Notes under the pieces: generated by a model
The model's database searches: none
What the model was told of the DNA's origin: nothing
Seen by the model: only the letters and a program-made list of their open reading frames with translations
Translations under genes and position numbers: made by a program
Part shown: piece after piece, positions 61,714 through 64,000 of the stretch
Layout: every line of letters begins with the position of its first letter
How positions within the stretch are numbered: the first letter of the stretch is position 1
DNA from: Dokdonella_A sp039926425
GTDB lineage: Bacteria; Pseudomonadota; Gammaproteobacteria; Xanthomonadales; Rhodanobacteraceae
Assembly: GCF_039926425.1 (NCBI RefSeq)
Contig: NZ_JBDSWZ010000079.1
Span: 10,745-74,744 of the forward strand
Length of the DNA: 64,000 nt
Direction: 5' to 3'

Positions 61714-62391
61714 ATGGCGATTGTCGTCCATCACCTCAACAACTCGCGCTCGCAGCGCGTACTCTGGCTGCTGGAGGAGCTGGGTCTCGACTACGACATC
61801 GTTCGCTACCAGCGCGATCCCGTCACGATGCTGGCGCCGGAATCGCTGCGTCGGATCCATCCGCTCGGCAAGTCGCCTGTGGTGACCGACGATGATCTGG
61901 TACTGGCCGAATCCGGAGCGATCGTCGACTACCTCGTCGACCGCTACGGCAACGATCGACTCGCACCGTCGCGCGGGACGCCCGAGTACCTGCGTTACAA
62001 CTACTGGTTGCACTACGCGGAAGGCTCGGCCATGCCTCCGCTTCTGCTGAAGCTGATTTTCCAGCGCGTTGGCAGCGCGAAGGCGCCATTCTTCGTCCGC
62101 CCGATCGCCAGGGCAATCGCGGCAAAAGTCACCGAAAGCTTCATCGATCCGCAGTTGAAGCTGCATCTGGATTACCTGGAGAGCGAGCTCGGCAAACACC
62201 CGTGGTTCGTCGGCGAGTCCTTCGGAGGCGCCGACATCCAGATGAGCTTTCCGATCGAAGCGGCCGCTGCAGGCCGTTCGCCGCTCACCCAGCGACCGCG
62301 ATTGACGGACTGGCTCAATCGCATCCATGCACGCCCGGCCTATCGTCGCGCGCTGGAACGCGGCGGACCTTACGATTTCGCCGGCGACTGA
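61714..62391 (+). CDS. Glutathione S-transferase
   Basis: Protein of 225 aa. The thioredoxin fold reads MAIVVHHLNNSRSQRVLWLLEELGLDYDIVRYQRDP, then LGKSPVVTDDDLVLAESGAIVDYLVDRYG. The helical domain has WFVGESFGGADIQMSFPIEAA. Ser12 in NNSRSQR is the likely catalytic residue. Substrate unknown. It is the second GST in this window (the other is at 47323) and is not closely similar to it. Confidence 0.93.
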   Translation: MAIVVHHLNNSRSQRVLWLLEELGLDYDIVRYQRDPVTMLAPESLRRIHPLGKSPVVTDDDLVLAESGAIVDYLVDRYGNDRLAPSRGTPEYLRYNYWLHYAEGSAMPPLLLKLIFQRVGSAKAPFFVRPIARAIAAKVTESFIDPQLKLHLDYLESELGKHPWFVGESFGGADIQMSFPIEAAAAGRSPLTQRPRLTDWLNRIHARPAYRRALERGGPYDFAGD

Positions 62392-62414
62392 CGCAAACGG
62401 CGTGTGGCGCGCTC

Positions 62415-62675
62415 CTCCATCCAAGCACGCTGCAGTTCAACATCGCGACGCCGAATACCGCATGAAGCCGAACGCGGACGGGACCGACAGGGATTGACCT
62501 GTGATCGGCAACGCCATAATCCGCTGGCGGTCGCGAACGGCACATCGGCAAGGATCAGAGCCGCGTGCCTCATCGAGTTGAACGCGGTGTTGAGCAGCAC
62601 GACGATCACGACGAGCGTCGCCGGCACGACCAGCGACAAGCGCCCCTGGGCGCGCCGCTGGTTGTCGAACGCACC
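62415..62675 (-). pseudogene. Remnant of a CzcA/CusA-type RND efflux gene
   Basis: On the minus strand, from about 62675, the frame reads GAFDNQRRAQGRLSLVVPAT and then LVVIVVLLNTAFNSMRHAALILADVPFA. This matches the membrane-segment region of heavy-metal RND pumps, where GQFENxxRAxxRLxLVVP and VPFALxGG are usual. Past 62510 the match moves to another frame (RVRLHAVFGVAMLNCSVL), like the 'VGFIALFGVAVLNGVVL' segment. So the fragment carries at least one frameshift and an internal deletion and is cut off at both ends. It is short, with no start, and surely inactive. Confidence 0.7.
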
Positions 62676-62746
62676 GACCCCGTTACGCGACGATGCTCGG
62701 GGGCATGAGGCGTGTCAGACAAATCCATCGCGATGACGGATCCGTG

Positions 62747-64000
62747 TCAGCGGCGGATCGCGCGGCGTTCGATCCACCACAACGCTGCGATAAGGGGCAG
62801 CCACGCGAGGAAGAACGGCCAGCGTGGCATGGGTGTCGCGCGGGTCGAGGCGGCAGACGATCCGGTTGGCCCGCCGATCAATGCTCTCGTGGCGCGCGCG
62901 GCATCGGCGCGTTCCAGCGCGAGCGCTTCGGTCGCGGATCGCACGTACACCGGATGACGGACATCCCCCGATATCCACGTGTGCCATCCCGCTTTGGACG
63001 GCCAATAGCCGGCGCAGTCTTCGGAGGACGCTCGATCGATCACGAGCGGGGTGCGCTCGCCTTGCGCATTCTCGACGACATCGCCGGCCGCGACACCACA
63101 CAAGCTGACGCGCTCGCCGACTCTCGCGTCGACATTTTCTGCATGGTCGGATGCGGCGCGCGCACGCGCCAACGTGCCGAGTGTGTCGCCCCACAGCGTC
63201 GCGAAAACCGCGGCATCGCCTGTGGTCGCGAGAGTCCAGCTGTCGGCGAGCCACCACAGTGCGATACGTCCCTGCCCTCGCGCGCGCCACAGCGCCAGCG
63301 CCGAGCCGTCGTCGGCACGCAGCAGCGGCGCGGCATCGCCGGAGTCGACCTCGATGGCACGCCGTGTGAAACGCCGCGTTGCATCGCCCGTGCCCAATGC
63401 GTGCGCGAGCGACACCGACGTCGGTGCATCGCTTGCGCGCGTCGCAAATCCAAGCGCGGCCCATTCCGACGCCACCCCGGTATCGATCGGACCGGTCACC
63501 CGCAGCACCAATCCGAGACCGTCACCCACCGCGGACACCAGCAACGCCCTGCGCGGCGCATCGAGTGCGGCCCACGATCGTTCGTCGACGATCGCGATGT
63601 CGGCTTTCTGCAATGCGGACGCGTCGAGTGTGGTGACACCTTCGGTCAGCGCAACACCTTCGGTCAGTGCAACGCGACTGTCGATCACGATGCCGGCATC
63701 GCTGGCCCAGCGTCGCAGGTATTTCAATTCCGGGTCCGGCGCGCCTGCGAGCAACAGCACGCGTAGTGGCTCCGACTCCACCGTGATCAACGGAACCGGA
63801 AACTCGTCGATTCGCGCACCAGCGTCATCGAGTACGCGCAGCGAAAACAGCACGTGCCCCGGCGCTTTCGACGACGCCTGCAACGAAAAGCGACCGGCAT
63901 CGTCGACGGCGGTGCTCGCGACGACCGCCGCCGCCGGATCACGCAGTTCGACCCGCGCGTGCGCGACGCCGTCGATTTGCCCGCTGACGCGCCATGTGCT
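62747..64000 (-). CDS. Large membrane-anchored protein, 5' end beyond window
   Basis: The frame is open from the right edge; 417 residues and the stop are visible. The visible N-terminal part (VSGQIDGVAHARVELRDPAAAVVASTAVDDAGRFSLQA) is a carboxypeptidase-regulatory/Ig-like beta domain. The middle contains a Rossmann-like, glutamine-amidotransferase-like region (PLRVLLLAGAPDPELKYLRRWASDAG, KADIAIVDERSW). The C-terminus has one membrane helix (PRWPFFLAWLPLIAALWWIERRAIRR). It resembles large proteins of MoxR/vWA-type operons, but this is uncertain. Confidence 0.6.
   Translation of the reverse strand, partial: STWRVSGQIDGVAHARVELRDPAAAVVASTAVDDAGRFSLQASSKAPGHVLFSLRVLDDAGARIDEFPVPLITVESEPLRVLLLAGAPDPELKYLRRWASDAGIVIDSRVALTEGVALTEGVTTLDASALQKADIAIVDERSWAALDAPRRALLVSAVGDGLGLVLRVTGPIDTGVASEWAALGFATRASDAPTSVSLAHALGTGDATRRFTRRAIEVDSGDAAPLLRADDGSALALWRARGQGRIALWWLADSWTLATTGDAAVFATLWGDTLGTLARARAASDHAENVDARVGERVSLCGVAAGDVVENAQGERTPLVIDRASSEDCAGYWPSKAGWHTWISGDVRHPVYVRSATEALALERADAARATRALIGGPTGSSAASTRATPMPRWPFFLAWLPLIAALWWIERRAIRR
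63637..63672. repeat. 18-base tandem duplication inside the partial membrane protein gene
   Basis: Two copies of ACACCTTCGGTCAG(C/T)GCA differ at one base and encode a duplicated VALTEG hexapeptide. It is in frame and probably a recent slippage event. Confidence 0.8.

Noticed and set aside
1..64000. tRNA/rRNA genes, CRISPR arrays, complete insertion sequences, phage genes
   Set aside because: None seen on reading; intergenic gaps are too short or lack the features. A tRNAscan or IS search could still find something small.

Overview
The window is GC-rich, gene-dense bacterial DNA from an anoxygenic phototroph. Positions 1-20090 are one arm of a photosynthesis gene cluster (PGC) of purple-bacterial type. 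The rest is housekeeping and accessory chromosome of gammaproteobacterial character. My best guess is Lysobacterales/Xanthomonadales. The reasons are the rpe, djlA and purC neighbourhood, a lipoyl-domain dihydrolipoyl dehydrogenase, Ser/Thr-kinase-TPR and FHA-GGDEF signalling genes, secreted proteins ending in an 'FVDGF(E/D)' tail, and CCCGC-GAAG-GCGGG type intergenic repeats. This placement is inference; a betaproteobacterium is the main alternative.

Region 1 (1-5590, minus strand) reads aerR/ppaA, ppsR, a small membrane ORF, bchG, a BCD-family transporter, then bchP, which runs off the left edge. Region 2 (5591-5914) is the divergent control region; it holds a good sigma70-type promoter for bchF and PpsR-like half-sites. 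Region 3 (5915-20090, plus strand) is a tightly packed 12-gene run: bchF-bchN-bchB-bchH-bchL-bchM-lhaA-puhA-puhB-puhC-acsF-puhE. Almost all junctions overlap by ATGA, GTGA or TAATG. These genes make and reduce chlorophyllide (BchNBL, BchF), insert Mg (BchH), methylate (BchM), close ring E with O2 (AcsF), attach and reduce the tail (BchG, BchP), and build the reaction centre (PuhA, B, C, E; LhaA). PpsR represses such clusters, and AerR is its antirepressor.

Region 4 (20.1-22.2 kb) is a spacer and a triheme cytochrome c. The PGC then abuts trpE. Region 5 (22.3-32.8 kb) holds trpE, a SEL1-like protein, a two-component system resembling the 'proteobacterial dedicated sortase system' pair coupled to an Asp-box secreted protein, an inverted-repeat element, rpe, djlA, purC and an Mpo1-like gene. 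Region 6 (32.8-42 kb) is mostly exported proteins: a retropepsin-like protein, a large alpha/beta-hydrolase lipase, a DUF2884 protein and a choice-of-anchor-B protein. Region 7 (42-47 kb) is a pyruvate dehydrogenase operon, aceF-mscS-lpdA-tonB-like, with a mechanosensitive channel gene in the middle. Region 8 (47-64 kb) holds GSTs, a divergent FHA-GGDEF / Ser-Thr kinase pair, an M48 protease, a DNA glycosylase, dinB, a gamma-carbonic anhydrase-like protein, an EamA/LysR pair, a decayed czcA-type RND fragment and a partial membrane protein at the right edge.

No tRNA, rRNA, CRISPR array or intact insertion sequence was seen. Identifications rest on reading translated sequences and remembered family motifs; no database search was run.
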